DNA of 64,000 nucleotides from Alkalihalobacillus sp. LMS39 (GTDB lineage Bacteria > Bacillota > Bacilli > Bacillales > Bacillaceae_F), in assembly GCF_022812285.1 (NCBI RefSeq), contig NZ_CP093300.1, forward strand, positions 4,154,001 to 4,218,000, given 5' to 3'. The notes beneath the pieces are model-generated. The model was given only the letters and a program-made list of their open reading frames with translations. It was not told where the DNA came from and did no database searches. The position numbers were made by a program, and so were the translations under genes. Numbering within the stretch: the first letter of the stretch is position 1; each line of letters starts with the position of its first letter. Of this stretch, positions 56,257 through 64,000 are shown one piece after another.

Positions 56257-57906
56257 TTAGTTTCGAACGGAGTCATACCACTCGTTTACTTCTTGTGTGA
56301 TGGTTTCTCCACCAGAAGCTAGCCATTCCTCAACAAATTTATCAAATGCACTTATTGGCTTATTTCCATAAATAATATCAACAAATGTTTCATCTTCTAA
56401 TCTTTCCAAATGCTCTGATCTAGAGCTCATTGTATCTGTCGGTGGTCCAGAAAATTCGTTTACAATTCGAATATCATTTTGCTTATTTACGATGGCGGCC
56501 GCTTCAATATAATCAGGGTGACGTCCAGCCAAGTTCGCTTCATACCCATTGACAGGGTCTCTACCGGTTTCATAAAACTCTTCTAATAGCCCATACATTT
56601 CATATGGAATAGTCGGGATATTAGTTGGCAAGAAATATCGGCCTGGATCAACATGGTCTTCACCTGTTATTTCTTCAAATTCAGCAATATTATAGATCGG
56701 CTCACTATCTTTCATTACATAATCGTATCCTTCAAACAATCCATAAGGGAAATGGTCGGATTCTCCTAATGGATAACCTAATATCGTATCCCAATATTCA
56801 AAGAATTTATCAAAATGGTCAAACTCACTGTTAAACAAGAAAGACCCTACTATTAAACCTTCGCCACGGCGTCCTGCATCACCATTAGGTCCTGTTACAT
56901 GTGGAAATGGTTTGACAACTGCATCCGGAATTACTTGTTCAATCTCACCAATTGGATAGCCATGTGCCCATGGTGGTGCTGCCATAATTCCAGATCTACC
57001 TGAAATAAAGCTTTCTTGTGCATCGCCTGCACTTAAAATGGCAAAATCTGTTGCTAAGTACCCCTTTTCATACCATTCATTAATTTTAGCAAGTCCATCT
57101 TTCACATTAGGTTGGATTGAGCCATATACAAGAGAACCATCTTCTCCTTGGCTCCAGTTCCCAGGGACATAATCTCCAAATGCACCGAATACCCAAGCTG
57201 AATCTGCAATATTTCCTCCACGGAATCCTTGATCTCCGGCAGCAAAAGTAATCCCTATTGTATCATCTCTTCCTGTTTCGTTCGGGTCTTCATGAACGAA
57301 TACTTCCATAATATGTTCTAATTCCTCTAGTGTTTCAGGAGCTTCTAAGTCAAATTTATCTAGCCAATCTTGGCGAATCCAAAGGAGTGTATCTGATCCA
57401 TTACCTCCTGAGTATCGTGGAACACCAAAAATTTCTCCATTTTCATTTGTTGACGGATAAAAGGCTTCGGGGAACCTTTCAAACAACTCTTTTACCCTCG
57501 GAGTAGCATGTTCCTCAATGACATCATCAATTGAACGTACTAGTCCTGATTCTATTAAGTCCGCCTTAATGCTATTGTTTGAGACGAGAAAAACATCTGG
57601 TAGTTTTTCTCGTGACGACATCATTAAGCGTAATTGAGTATTGAATTGCTCATCATTTGGTTGAGTCCACTCTGTAAGAAATTTAATTCCTAATTCTTCT
57701 TCTGCCCATCTTGTTACGACATTATCATGAACATTCTCTCCATCTTTAAAGACTGTTCCATCATCAAGTACACGTGCAGTTGTAATTGTAACCGGACCTT
57801 CGTCCTCTGAAAGTTGCTCTGAGTCAGCTTCTTCATTTGAACAAGCTGCCAGAATAGCAACACTTAATACTAGAGATAATAAAAGCAAAGATAATGATTT
57901 TTTCAT
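56257..57906 (-). CDS. LplA-like extracellular aldouronate-binding lipoprotein
   Basis: A 549-residue solute-binding protein. The lipoprotein signal is MKKSLSLLLLSLVLSVAILAAC, with Cys22 lipidated. It belongs to the large (about 500-560 residue) LplA/YtcQ-type binding proteins. WTQPNDEQFNTQLRLMMSSREKLPDVFLV and GIMAAPPWAHGYP are binding-fold landmarks. The ATG at 57906 follows AGGGGGAG. First gene of the six-gene operon to the SDR gene. A cre-like site and a LacI-type palindrome lie upstream. Confidence 0.9.
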   Translation of the reverse strand: MKKSLSLLLLSLVLSVAILAACSNEEADSEQLSEDEGPVTITTARVLDDGTVFKDGENVHDNVVTRWAEEELGIKFLTEWTQPNDEQFNTQLRLMMSSREKLPDVFLVSNNSIKADLIESGLVRSIDDVIEEHATPRVKELFERFPEAFYPSTNENGEIFGVPRYSGGNGSDTLLWIRQDWLDKFDLEAPETLEELEHIMEVFVHEDPNETGRDDTIGITFAAGDQGFRGGNIADSAWVFGAFGDYVPGNWSQGEDGSLVYGSIQPNVKDGLAKINEWYEKGYLATDFAILSAGDAQESFISGRSGIMAAPPWAHGYPIGEIEQVIPDAVVKPFPHVTGPNGDAGRRGEGLIVGSFLFNSEFDHFDKFFEYWDTILGYPLGESDHFPYGLFEGYDYVMKDSEPIYNIAEFEEITGEDHVDPGRYFLPTNIPTIPYEMYGLLEEFYETGRDPVNGYEANLAGRHPDYIEAAAIVNKQNDIRIVNEFSGPPTDTMSSRSEHLERLEDETFVDIIYGNKPISAFDKFVEEWLASGGETITQEVNEWYDSVRN

Positions 57907-58012
57907 CTGTTCTCCCCCTAAATTCAAGTATAATTTCACAGTTTTTATAAAAGCTTGTTAGGCGTTTTGCATCCCCCCTATCAAAAGTCAAATTTTTTTA
58001 CTATGCTTTTTC

Positions 58013-58053
58013 CAAACGTTTGAAGCCTTCATCTCCTTTAGAAAACGGTTACA
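58013..58053. promoter_or_regulatory. Candidate operator (CAAACGTTTG) and cre-like site upstream of the lplA-like gene
   Basis: CAAACGTTTG at 58013-58022 is a perfect palindrome. AGAAAACGGTTACA at 58040-58053 fits 12 of 14 cre positions. Both lie in the 57907-58279 gap, which otherwise holds only an AT-rich promoter area and the DUF624 terminator. Confidence 0.5.
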
Positions 58054-58220
58054 TTTTTTAAGTCAATTACTCTGTCCTTCTATCTATATATAAATTATAC
58101 GAATGGACGAAACTAAAAAAAACTAAGTAAAATATAGTTCATACTTAGAGAAGTATAGATGTTTTACATTCATGAAAACAATCTTTACCGATTCAATCTA
58201 GCGAAATAGCAAAAAGTTAA

Positions 58221-58264
58221 AAAAAGGCCACTGTAAAAGGCGAATTGCCTTCTCAATGACCTTA
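58221..58264 (-). terminator. Terminator of the DUF624 gene
   Basis: Imperfect long stem (AAGGTCATTGAGAAGGC with its partner) followed on the minus strand by seven T. Confidence 0.85.
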
Positions 58265-58279
58265 CAATTTCACAAATTT

Positions 58280-58921
58280 TTATTCATAGCTTATCTCTGA
58301 CCCTTTTCGTTTCACTTCCAGATGCTTAAACCCATAAAACGTAACTCCCATTAAAATGAACCCTACTGTACTTGCACCAAACAACGGGATTAATCCAGGG
58401 ATAAACATAAATAAATAATAGGCAGACAATAACATAATCACCATAACCATAACGACCAATGGACTTAATAAACTTATAAGAAATGCTTGCCTGATGTGCT
58501 GATAGAACGGTAAATTATAGTGGACATAAACAGGAATTATAAAAAATAACATGAGAATATAAGCACATGTTGTCATCACCAAAAAAAGAAAGAAGATACT
58601 ATGCATGACTCCAGTAAACTGCACTAACAGTTGAAAATTTATAAATAAAATATAAGCACTAACAAATAAAAACACCGCTAGAGCATTCGCTTTAACAAAC
58701 TCTTTTTTGTAAGTGGTCATAAAAAGCTTACCTATTGTAATCTCTTTATCCCCTTTTAACCATTTACGAATGACGGTGAGCATCGCAACCGACGCTGGCA
58801 TAATCCCCAAAAAAACGAGTCCAACCACAGTAAAACAAATCCACAACAAATTAAGATAAGCGAATCGTGTCACCCATTCACTTATTTGATAAAAGCTTCC
58901 CATTACCCCTTGTCTTTCCAT
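58280..58921 (-). CDS. DUF624 (YesL-like) membrane protein
   Basis: A 213-residue protein with five hydrophobic helices. LNLLWICFTVVGLVFLGIMPASVAMLTVIRKWLKG at the N-terminus is the DUF624 signature (B. subtilis YesL). The function is unknown, but such genes regularly accompany YesM/YesN-type two-component systems and oligosaccharide ABC importers, exactly as here. It lies beyond the GH67 terminator, so it either depends on readthrough or has its own promoter. GGAGGAT precedes the ATG. Confidence 0.88.
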   Translation of the reverse strand: MERQGVMGSFYQISEWVTRFAYLNLLWICFTVVGLVFLGIMPASVAMLTVIRKWLKGDKEITIGKLFMTTYKKEFVKANALAVFLFVSAYILFINFQLLVQFTGVMHSIFFLFLVMTTCAYILMLFFIIPVYVHYNLPFYQHIRQAFLISLLSPLVVMVMVIMLLSAYYLFMFIPGLIPLFGASTVGFILMGVTFYGFKHLEVKRKGSEISYE

Positions 58922-58954
58922 TTTTTATCCTCCATTTTTATTCACCGTCTTAAA

Positions 58955-59001
58955 AAAGAGCAAATTTAGAACGCTTCTTGAACCATTCCAATTTGCTCTT
59001 T
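58955..59001 (-). terminator. Terminator of the GH67 gene
   Basis: AAAGAGCAAATT/AATTTGCTCTTT perfect 12-bp stem, then TTTTTT on the minus strand. Confidence 0.9.
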
Positions 59002-59007
59002 ATTATC

Positions 59008-61065
59008 TCAATACATCTTTCTTTGTTTTTCATCTTCGATTCCTGATTTGCGGAAAAAATACGTATTAATAATGTCTCGCCACTCTATCGCATGCTCAAT
59101 TTGTTCTTCGAGGCGCTGTAAAACACTCTCGAAACGTTCACTATCAATCTTAGTCATTAGCGAAATCCATTGCTCTTTTAAATGAATTGCTTGTTCAACC
59201 CCTTCAAAGTGGGTATCATAAATGTGTTGAATGACTGTTTTACCTGATTGTAACTTGTGCGTATAAGGAACATGATGAAAAAATAATAAAAGCTCATCTG
59301 GACATGTATCAATAGATTCGTATAAATCTCTATTCTCTTTAAAATATTGTTCAGTGTAACCTGTCCCTGTTTTTACAGTTCGGTCCACACCGATCCCATA
59401 ACAATCTGCATAATGATAAGTTCCCCATACCGAATATTCGTACCCATCAACATTTGGCCCATAATGATGATCTGGATTGACCATCCAACCGACCCCTAAT
59501 GGAGATGTATAACTTTCATATATGGGCCACGATTCTAAAAGGATTGTTGTCACTTTCTGAATAACTTCTGAATCGTTACCAAATGTTAAACGTACCCATT
59601 CGTTTGTAATTTCCTCTACAGATAGGTCTGGATTCCATACTAATCTTCCATACCCAAATAAATTTGCTTGTGCAAGCTGATGTCCAGTCCAGTTTGAATC
59701 ATTGCCAATATTGGACACAGCTGTAATTCCACATACATGATTATCAAACGTTGACCCGTCAACAATCCGCATTATCGGCGAACCTTCTCCTTTTGCAAAA
59801 GTTTCAAACTCTAGTATTTGTTTCCACTGTGGAAGCAAGTAACAAACATGTCTTTGTTGTCCTGTATACTCTTGTGTAATTTGAAACTCTAGCATTTGAT
59901 TTGTACCACTCATTGCACCAAATAAAGGGGAAACAGCTTCACGAACTTGAAAATCCATCGGTCCATTTTTAATTTGAAGCACTACATTTTTATGGAACTG
60001 ACCATCTAATGGTTTAAAATGATCATAGGCAGCTTTCGCTCGATCTGTTTTCCGATCACGCCAATCTTGCATGCAGTTGTAGACAAAGCATCGCCAAATA
60101 ACAATACCTTGAAAAGGCGCAAACGCTTCAGCCAACACATTTGCACCGTCAGCATGATTGCGCTCATATGTAAATGGACCTGGTCGATGTTCCGAATCTG
60201 CTTTTACGACAACCCCACCAAAATCGGGTATATATCGATAGATTTCTTCCACTTTTTCTTTCCACCATGCTCGTACTTCATCATCTAATGGGTCAGCTGT
60301 TGAGAGTCCACCTATTTCGATTGGACTCGCATAATTAATACTTAAAAATGTCTTGATTCCATATTGCCTAAATATAGCAGCTATTTCTGCAACTTCGGGT
60401 AGCCATTTTTCTGTAATCAACTTTGTTTCCACTTTATGAACATTTACATTATTAATTGATATCCCGTTAATTCCAATGGAGGAAAGCAGTCTTGCATAAT
60501 CTTTTAGTCTATCTTTCTCTTTCGTAATCGTATTATTCTCATAGAATATAGAATTACCAGCATATCCTCTCTCAATACTACCATCCATATTGTCCCACTG
60601 ATTCATCATCCGTAACCGATTGGATGGATTTTCAACATGGTCTACATCGTTTAAATCTGCTTTTGTTTGAATGAGCCGCAATAAATGAAAACTGCCATAC
60701 AGAATTCCTTTATCTGTTTTTCCAGCAATAATGATGGAAGATACCCCGTTGTAATCCTTTGTTTGAATGAGATAACCATCGTCATGAAGCGAAAAGTCGA
60801 TTGTTTCATCTAGTCGATCAATAGTCATTAATACAATCGTAGGTATTTTTTTATGTTTTGTATACACAGTCGGATTCTGACCGGTGAAACTTGATATTGC
60901 TTCAACAAGCTCCCTCTTTGCTGATTCAATAATTGGTGATGTTTCTAGGACCGTAATCGACGTTAGCCAATATTTATTTTCCGCTAGCCATATTTGGTCC
61001 TGAATTTTATCATACCTTAACCATGCTTTATACCCTTCCGTTTGGTTTGTGTGTTGTACAGTCAA
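59008..61065 (-). CDS. aguA: GH67 alpha-glucuronidase, cytosolic
   Basis: A 685-residue GH67 enzyme that removes 4-O-methyl-glucuronic acid from the non-reducing end of aldouronic oligosaccharides. It has an N-terminal alpha/beta domain, a TIM barrel (about 140-460) and a C-terminal helical domain. Landmarks: [66 protein letters not shown] and [27 protein letters not shown]. No signal peptide. The start is TTG at 61065, chosen because AAGGAGGG lies at ideal spacing. It follows an orphan binding-protein gene. Confidence 0.95.
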   Translation of the reverse strand: MTVQHTNQTEGYKAWLRYDKIQDQIWLAENKYWLTSITVLETSPIIESAKRELVEAISSFTGQNPTVYTKHKKIPTIVLMTIDRLDETIDFSLHDDGYLIQTKDYNGVSSIIIAGKTDKGILYGSFHLLRLIQTKADLNDVDHVENPSNRLRMMNQWDNMDGSIERGYAGNSIFYENNTITKEKDRLKDYARLLSSIGINGISINNVNVHKVETKLITEKWLPEVAEIAAIFRQYGIKTFLSINYASPIEIGGLSTADPLDDEVRAWWKEKVEEIYRYIPDFGGVVVKADSEHRPGPFTYERNHADGANVLAEAFAPFQGIVIWRCFVYNCMQDWRDRKTDRAKAAYDHFKPLDGQFHKNVVLQIKNGPMDFQVREAVSPLFGAMSGTNQMLEFQITQEYTGQQRHVCYLLPQWKQILEFETFAKGEGSPIMRIVDGSTFDNHVCGITAVSNIGNDSNWTGHQLAQANLFGYGRLVWNPDLSVEEITNEWVRLTFGNDSEVIQKVTTILLESWPIYESYTSPLGVGWMVNPDHHYGPNVDGYEYSVWGTYHYADCYGIGVDRTVKTGTGYTEQYFKENRDLYESIDTCPDELLLFFHHVPYTHKLQSGKTVIQHIYDTHFEGVEQAIHLKEQWISLMTKIDSERFESVLQRLEEQIEHAIEWRDIINTYFFRKSGIEDEKQRKMY

Positions 61066-61085
61066 ATTTTTCCCTCCTTAATAAT

Positions 61086-62759
61086 CTAATTCCTATTCTC
61101 GCTCCATTCGACCCGTTGAGATATGAACTCATTCATGACTTTTTCATAAGCTTCAATATTTAACTGTTCATATTCTTTCACGTATTCTTCCCACTTGGCT
61201 TCAAACTCGCTAGGCTTAGATAACACTAATTGGGGAAACCATAATCTTTGTAATCGCTGCGCTTGTTCTTTAAAAATTGCAGCATCAGATCCTGGTTCAA
61301 TGCGCGCACTCCATGCGGGAAACCATGGTCTTTCTTTCGGTTCTGCAAAAAGATCAGAAAATACGTCGAGATTGTAAATTTCTAGTAGAACTTGTTCCTC
61401 TTTTGTATAATTTTCTATGGCTACTTCAGGCTGACGCCTCGCTTCCCAAGCATTTCCATTAGGAAACAGTCCCGCTCCACGAGGCCAATACCATTCAAAT
61501 ATAGAAATTCCGAATTGCTCTTTAAACTCTTCTTGATTTGTTTTCTTCATTTGCTCCTTCGTTCGATAATAACGACCGTCTTCATTCACTTCATACGTTT
61601 CTCCTTCAATTCCCCATGAAATTAGCTTTTGGTTTTCCTCTTTCATTAAATAATCCCAAAATTGCATAATGCGCACCGGGTCCTCTGAGCTTTTTGTAAT
61701 TCCTATTCCACGGTTTGAATTAAAGGAAGGCGGGTCCACATACTGGTCCGTGATACCTGCATCAAAAACAATAGGCAATGCCATATATTCCAGGTCATCA
61801 TCCCCTTTTGCACTTAAAAAGTTAAATGCTTGCCCTACCTGCCAGCGATAATCAAAAAAGCCGAGCACCCTCCCTGAAGATATCGTATGTAAATACTCTT
61901 CATACGTTGTTACAAATGCTTTATCATCAAATAATCCTTTAGCATTTATTTCATTTAGCTTTTTTAAATATCGTTTCGTTATCTCTTTATTTCCATATAC
62001 ACTTGCTTTATAAGTTTCCATATTCACGATGACATCACCATCATTCGGATAACCAGCAAGATGAGCGGGTGGATTTGTCATTGCAAAAAAGCGCCAATCA
62101 TACGTTAAAGCAGTAAAGCCAATTGTTTTCTCGCCGTTTATTTCTGGATAGTTCGCCACATAAGACTCAATTAACTGAAAATATTCATCAAGCGTTGTTA
62201 CTTCTGGATATCCAAATTCCTTTAATACGCCTCTTTGAATCCAAAAAGCACCTTGGTCGATATCCGGGTTAGCCAAAAAACCATGACTCGCTCCAAAAGG
62301 GATAAAATAAATATTTCCATCTTCATGTTTCATCAAATCCAAGTATGGTTCATACACTTTTTTTAAGTTTGGAGCGTGCTCTTCGATTAAGTCATTTAAC
62401 GGGATAAACGCTTCTGCTTCCATTATTTTGTCTATCGCCACATCTGGACTCAGCATATCAGGATATTGACCACTGGCAATCATAACACCTATCGTTGTAT
62501 CAAGGTCATTTGAAGGGTATTCGACTTTAATATTGACTCCGGTTTCCTCTTCAAATCGTTTTCCTAACGTTGTCATATTGGAATAAGTATTTTGGCCATT
62601 TGTGACCGCATTAAAGTACGTAAAAGTGACAGGTGTCCACTGTGGCTGTTCTTCTTCTGGACCTTCAGCGTCTAAATTAAATAAGTCTTTATTGTGGCAA
62701 CCGACTATAAGCAATAGGCACACAAATACGATACTCCATTTTAAAAAATTGATTTTCAT
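61086..62759 (-). CDS. Second large extracellular sugar-binding lipoprotein (YtcQ-like)
   Basis: A 557-residue solute-binding protein with lipoprotein signal MKINFLKWSIVFVCLLLIVGC (Cys21). It is of the same large binding-protein class as the lplA-like protein but clearly divergent (VTFTYFNAVTNGQNTYSNMTTL, TIGVMIASGQYPDMLSPDVAIDK). No permease gene accompanies it; it may use the LplBC pair with a different ligand or signal to the neighbouring sensor kinase. It lies 20 bases upstream of aguA in one operon. Confidence 0.9.
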   Translation of the reverse strand: MKINFLKWSIVFVCLLLIVGCHNKDLFNLDAEGPEEEQPQWTPVTFTYFNAVTNGQNTYSNMTTLGKRFEEETGVNIKVEYPSNDLDTTIGVMIASGQYPDMLSPDVAIDKIMEAEAFIPLNDLIEEHAPNLKKVYEPYLDLMKHEDGNIYFIPFGASHGFLANPDIDQGAFWIQRGVLKEFGYPEVTTLDEYFQLIESYVANYPEINGEKTIGFTALTYDWRFFAMTNPPAHLAGYPNDGDVIVNMETYKASVYGNKEITKRYLKKLNEINAKGLFDDKAFVTTYEEYLHTISSGRVLGFFDYRWQVGQAFNFLSAKGDDDLEYMALPIVFDAGITDQYVDPPSFNSNRGIGITKSSEDPVRIMQFWDYLMKEENQKLISWGIEGETYEVNEDGRYYRTKEQMKKTNQEEFKEQFGISIFEWYWPRGAGLFPNGNAWEARRQPEVAIENYTKEEQVLLEIYNLDVFSDLFAEPKERPWFPAWSARIEPGSDAAIFKEQAQRLQRLWFPQLVLSKPSEFEAKWEEYVKEYEQLNIEAYEKVMNEFISQRVEWSENRN

Positions 62760-62795
62760 TTTGCTTAACTCCTACCCAATCTTGCAAGCCTCCTC

Positions 62796-62814
62796 TGTAA
62801 GCACTTACATTATA
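62796..62814. promoter_or_regulatory. -10 box and cre-like palindrome of the binding-protein/aguA operon
   Basis: TATAAT (62814-62809 on the minus strand) runs directly into TGTAAGCACTTACA (62796-62809). That palindrome fits the cre consensus at 13 of 14 positions, with A for the central G. CcpA binding there would block the promoter. The -35 box is weak. Confidence 0.6.
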
Positions 62815-62876
62815 CATTTGTTTTTACTGGACTGTGACCCTAAAAAATAAAGTCTTTTCTTTCAAAACCTTAGCCT

Positions 62877-64000
62877 TTATATTTCATTCCGATTTGGAAA
62901 ATAAATCTCAACCTTAGTTCCTTTATCTAATGAACTTAATAATTTAAAATCAAATTTCTCCCCATATAATAGTTGTAATCGGTAATAAACATTTTTCACG
63001 CCGATGTTATTTGCCATCTCTTCTTTTCTTTTCAACGAATTTACTAAATGTTCAAGTTTACCATTTTCCATTCCAACCCCATCATCTTCAATTGTACAAA
63101 CTATCCCACGTTTCTTCTTTTTAATTACAATCTGAATGGATCCCTTTTCTCTTTTAGGCTCAATACCATGAATACTAGCATTTTCAACAAACGGAATGAT
63201 CGACATATACGGAATTTGTAAATCTTTATATTCATCATCACTCGATATCTGATAGGATAACTTTTCTCCAAAGCGATACTGTTGAATTTCTAGAAAACTC
63301 TTCACGAGTATTAATTCTTCGTTTACCGTAACCCAATCTTTTCCATTGGAAATGGAGTTACGGAGAAGTTTAGCCATATTCTGAATAATATTGGCTGTCT
63401 CTTCTTCCTGCTTTAATAAACTCCTCATTCTTATTGTTTCTAAAGCATTAAATAAGAAATGTGGATTGATTTGACTTTGTAATGCACTAAGCTGCGCTTG
63501 TTTCCTCTTTAGTTCAAGGTCCTTCTTTTGAATATTTGCGATATATACATCGTTAATAAGGTCATTGATTTTTTTTGCCATCCTGTTAAATTCTGATGTT
63601 AATTGCCCGATTTCATCTTGATATTCAACACCTGGAATTTGCTCAAAATTTTGATTTTTTATCCGTTTCATATGCCGTAATATCCGTAATATCCGAGTAT
63701 GCAACGAACTTGAGATCCACATAATGATAAGAGAAGGAACAAAAAAATTAAACGCTACTAAATATAAAATGAACTGACGAGAATGTTGAACTTCTTCTAT
63801 TATGGCTTTCTCTGAAACAATCCCTACTAGTTTCCAATTAGATAAATAGTTCAAATCAAATTCTCGTTCAAATAAGATTGTCTCTTCACTTTTATTATTG
63901 TTATAAAGCAATTGATGTAACTGCTTATATGAACTACTTGGGTTTGTACTATATTCAATTTGTTGTGTATCACTTAATAAGTAAAGCTCCCCCTGAAACG
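62877..64000 (-). CDS. YesM-type sensor histidine kinase, N-terminus outside window
   Basis: The visible part is the C-terminal 373 or so residues; the frame stays open to the right edge, so an apparent start near 63911 is an artefact. Seen: the end of an extracellular sensor, a transmembrane helix (FILYLVAFNFFVPSLIIMWI), HAMP (HMKRIKNQNFEQIPGVEYQDEIGQLTSEFNRM), the His_kinase phosphoacceptor region QSQINPHFLFNALETIRMRS, and a HATPase with PYMSIIPFVENASIHGIEP and DDGVGM. Its partner AraC-type response regulator is presumably just beyond the edge. It probably senses aldouronates or a binding protein and controls this cluster. Confidence 0.92.
   Translation of the reverse strand, partial: FQGELYLLSDTQQIEYSTNPSSSYKQLHQLLYNNNKSEETILFEREFDLNYLSNWKLVGIVSEKAIIEEVQHSRQFILYLVAFNFFVPSLIIMWISSSLHTRILRILRHMKRIKNQNFEQIPGVEYQDEIGQLTSEFNRMAKKINDLINDVYIANIQKKDLELKRKQAQLSALQSQINPHFLFNALETIRMRSLLKQEEETANIIQNMAKLLRNSISNGKDWVTVNEELILVKSFLEIQQYRFGEKLSYQISSDDEYKDLQIPYMSIIPFVENASIHGIEPKREKGSIQIVIKKKKRGIVCTIEDDGVGMENGKLEHLVNSLKRKEEMANNIGVKNVYYRLQLLYGEKFDFKLLSSLDKGTKVEIYFPNRNEI

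Noticed and set aside
63909-63911. TTG at 63911 as the start of the sensor kinase
   Set aside because: The frame is open to the window edge and codes for more of the extracellular sensor; the true start lies outside.

Overview
The window looks like a chromosomal segment of a low-GC Gram-positive bacterium of the family Bacillaceae. The evidence is AT-rich intergenic DNA, strong AAAGGAGG-type ribosome binding sites with some TTG and GTG starts, a RocR/sigma-54 arginine regulon, a UgtP/LtaA-type glycolipid pair, LPxTG-type sorting, CcpA-type cre sites and MsmX-type ABC importers that lack their own ATPase. The acidic, Asp-rich surface protein and the CapA/ATP-grasp pair would suit an alkaliphilic Bacillus relative, but that is inference. 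No rRNA, tRNA or CRISPR array was seen.

Layout. 1-1.4 kb: the start of a PatB/MalY C-S lyase gene (cut by the window edge) and three small conserved-type genes. 1.5-3.5 kb: tandem hairpin repeats, an intact IS256-family element with an 8-bp target duplication, and four copies of an 18-bp palindromic motif that the element splits. 3.5-14.6 kb: a beta-1,3-glucan module with a 1684-residue wall-anchored GH16 laminarinase, a cytosolic GH161-like phosphorylase, a cytosolic GH30 and an autoregulated LacI-type repressor, with four near-identical operators. 14.6-25 kb: a small basic protein, an RlmI-type methyltransferase, a DUF3817 protein, a UgtP/LtaA-like pair, a GGDEF-EAL protein, and a ROK kinase plus GH2 beta-mannosidase operon. 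25.3-28.1 kb: a CapA/ATP-grasp operon that does not match any system I can name. 28.2-32.3 kb: a second LacI regulator and a second GGDEF-EAL protein. 32.7-40.3 kb: arginine/ornithine catabolism (rocD, a lipoyl-like protein, rocA, rocR, rocF and a YjiH-type membrane protein) with two textbook -24/-12 promoters. 40.4-43.5 kb: a chemoreceptor and an ArsR-type regulator with an unusual C-terminal domain. 43.8-49.7 kb: an arabinan oligosaccharide operon (binding protein, two permeases, GH43, GH51). 50.6-64 kb: an aldouronate (glucuronoxylan) module with GH67, GH39, mannonate dehydratase, fructuronate reductase, two binding proteins, one permease pair, a YesL-like protein and a YesM-type sensor kinase cut by the right edge.

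The genes form plant and fungal cell-wall saccharification modules. Large polymers would be cut outside the cell (GH16 here; xylanase and arabinanase are presumably elsewhere). Oligomers are imported by binding-protein-dependent permeases and finished in the cytosol by enzymes without signal peptides. The uronic acid branch feeds UxuB/UxuA towards 2-keto-3-deoxygluconate. The roc genes convert arginine to glutamate through ornithine and pyrroline-5-carboxylate. No ATPase for either ABC importer and no importer for laminari-oligosaccharides lies in the window.
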